NCBI GenBank assembly: GCA_049242885.1
Contig: JBMLOQ010000008.1
Span: forward strand, 1 to 17,723
From: CAIVPM01 sp049242885
Lineage (GTDB): Bacteria; Bacteroidota; Bacteroidia; Chitinophagales; Chitinophagaceae
Length of the DNA stretch: 17,723 nt
Direction: 5' to 3'
Shown here: positions 16,237 through 17,723 of the stretch, piece after piece
How the letters are laid out: each line of letters starts with the position of its first letter
How positions within the stretch are numbered: the first letter of the stretch is position 1
Notes under the pieces: model-generated
What the model was told of the DNA's origin: nothing
What the model saw: the letters and a program-made list of their open reading frames with translations, nothing else
The model's database searches: none
Translations under genes and position numbers: made by a program

Positions 16237-17685
16237 TTAACTCATCCAGTTTACACCAGCCTCAGGATTCCATTTGGTGGTTGATTTTTTTAGTTTAGTC
16301 CAAAACTCAATACTACTTTTTCCTGTAATATCGCCTACACCAAATTTGCTTTCATTCCAGCCACCAAAACTAAAAGGTTCTCGTGGTACAGGTACACCAA
16401 CGTTTACACCAATCATTCCTGCACTAGCTTTATCTATAATGTAACGTGCCATGCCACCATTTTGTGTAAAAACACTGGCAGCGTTACCATAAGGATTGGC
16501 ATTTTCTATAGCCAAAGCTTCATCAACAGTATTGGTTCTCATTATAGAAATTACTGGACCAAAAATTTCTTCTTTAGCAACGCTCATTTCTGGTGTAACA
16601 TAATCAATAACTGTAGGGCCAACATAAGTGCCTTTTTCTTTCCCTTCTACAACACAGTTTCTTCCATCAACTAAAATTTTAGCACCATCTTTTTCTGCTT
16701 GAGTTATATAACTTTCAATTCGGTCTTTACTTTCTTTATTTATTACAGCACCAAGGTTTTTGCCAGGAATAATCTTTTTGGCTTCTTCACAAATTTTATC
16801 AATAATGGCATCTACATTGCCTACACCAATCATTGCACTTGCAGCCATACAACGTTGGCCTGCACAACCACTCATACTAGCAGCTACGTTTTGTGCTGTC
16901 ATTTCTGGCTTGGCATCTGGTAAAACCATTAAATGGTTTTTTGCACCACCTAAAGCCAAACATCTTTTTAAATTTTGTGTACTTCGTTGATATACAATTT
17001 TTGCCACTTTTGTGCTACCAACAAAGCTTACAGCTTCAATTTGTGGATGATCGCAAATAGCATTTACAATTTCTGTATCTCCATGTACAATATTAAACAC
17101 ACCATTTGGTAAGCCTGCTTGTTGAAGCAAGGCAGCCAACCTCATGCTACTTAAAGGAACTTTTTCTGAAGGTTTTAAAATCATACAATTGCCTAATGCA
17201 ATGGCATTTGGAATTGTCCAGTTTGGTACCATGCTTGGAAAATTAAAAGGAACAATGCTTGCTACTACACCCAAAGCAACATGCTCCGTTCTACACTCAA
17301 CACCTTTGCTCACTTCTAAAATTTCACCTGTAACTAATTGTGGAAGACTGCAAGCAAACTCGGTAAGCTCTATACATTTTTCAATTTCAGCTACACTTTC
17401 ACCGTAGGTTTTACCATTTTCTTGGCTGCATAATTTTGCTAACTCATCTAAATTTTGCTCTAATAAATATTTATACTTAAAAAATACTTGTACACGTTCT
17501 TTAATGGGTGTTTTGCTCCAAGCAGGAAATGCAGTTTTGGCAGCTTGTACAGCATCGTCTAAATCTTTAGCTGTGCTTAATGGTACATTTGCCAAATGTG
17601 AACCATCTAATGGAGAAATTACAGGTAATACTTTAGTGGCGGCGGCAGCAATTTCTTTGCCATTTATGTAGTTATAAAGTGTCAT
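16237..17685 (-). CDS. mmsA: CoA-acylating methylmalonate-semialdehyde dehydrogenase
   Basis: Seen: 482 residues, the usual length for the family. The Rossmann and active-site landmarks are present: VVASIVPFNFPSMVPNW (140-156), LKPSEKVPLS (170-179), FVGSTKVAK (221-229), the LGGAKNH motif (245-251) and the catalytic Cys279 in GCAGQRCMAA. Asn250 stands where most aldehyde dehydrogenases have the general-base Glu; this replacement is the hallmark of the CoA-dependent methylmalonate/malonate-semialdehyde dehydrogenases. KEEIFGPVIS is also intact. Known: the enzyme converts methylmalonate semialdehyde to propionyl-CoA (or malonate semialdehyde to acetyl-CoA) with NAD+ in valine, thymine or beta-alanine breakdown. 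Odd: the position before the VALG turn (His135) is Arg in the Bacillus IolA pattern as I recall it. No catabolic partner gene is visible; the upstream side is cut by the window end. Substrate preference is less certain than the family. Confidence 0.85.
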   Translation of the reverse strand: MTLYNYINGKEIAAAATKVLPVISPLDGSHLANVPLSTAKDLDDAVQAAKTAFPAWSKTPIKERVQVFFKYKYLLEQNLDELAKLCSQENGKTYGESVAEIEKCIELTEFACSLPQLVTGEILEVSKGVECRTEHVALGVVASIVPFNFPSMVPNWTIPNAIALGNCMILKPSEKVPLSSMRLAALLQQAGLPNGVFNIVHGDTEIVNAICDHPQIEAVSFVGSTKVAKIVYQRSTQNLKRCLALGGAKNHLMVLPDAKPEMTAQNVAASMSGCAGQRCMAASAMIGVGNVDAIIDKICEEAKKIIPGKNLGAVINKESKDRIESYITQAEKDGAKILVDGRNCVVEGKEKGTYVGPTVIDYVTPEMSVAKEEIFGPVISIMRTNTVDEALAIENANPYGNAASVFTQNGGMARYIIDKASAGMIGVNVGVPVPREPFSFGGWNESKFGVGDITGKSSIEFWTKLKKSTTKWNPEAGVNWMS

Positions 17686-17723
17686 AATTCTTTTTTAGCG
17701 AATTGCTAAAATAAGTAATTATG

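Overview
The window is AT-rich bacterial chromosomal DNA from a member of the Bacteroidota. The lineage call rests on five things: a CHU_C-type (type B) type IX secretion sorting domain, a PorV/PorQ-type outer-membrane protein, a TonB-dependent receptor with an N-terminal carboxypeptidase-regulatory-like domain, promoter-like TAnnTTTG elements, and the lack of Shine-Dalgarno sequences before the starts. A Chitinophagales or Sphingobacteriales-like organism fits best, but that rank is inferred. I see no phage, insertion sequence, CRISPR array, rRNA or tRNA.

Layout. On the minus strand (2-5324) are a secreted DUF3857/transglutaminase-like protein and, upstream of it, a very large exported protein with a TPR head and about 30 MORN_2/YwqK-type repeats; a strong terminator separates the two. 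A divergent region of 200 bp leads to a plus-strand TonB-dependent receptor (5525-8254) that ends at a perfect 13-bp hairpin. Next comes a plus-strand two-gene unit, a KASIII/FabH-like ketoacyl synthase followed 16 bases later by a diacylglycerol/sphingosine-kinase-family lipid kinase (8412-10446). The gap between it and the convergent PorV-like gene (10670-11779, minus) holds a compact promoter-to-terminator module on the minus strand that looks like a small RNA gene.

Divergent from the PorV-like gene is a tandem pair of DUF1573 periplasmic proteins (11982-12998), closed by a bidirectional terminator. A 904-residue PKD-repeat surface protein with a type IX sorting domain follows on the minus strand (13177-15891). 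A 345-bp non-coding stretch then separates it from a CoA-acylating methylmalonate-semialdehyde dehydrogenase (16237-17685, minus).

How the genes relate. Most products are envelope or exported proteins. The PorV-like protein and the CHU_C protein belong to the same secretion biology (type IX), and the synthase/kinase pair points to lipid synthesis. The dehydrogenase is central catabolism and appears unrelated to its neighbours. I did not find a convincing new multi-gene system. The best candidate for something undescribed is the small RNA-like module at about 10457-10531.
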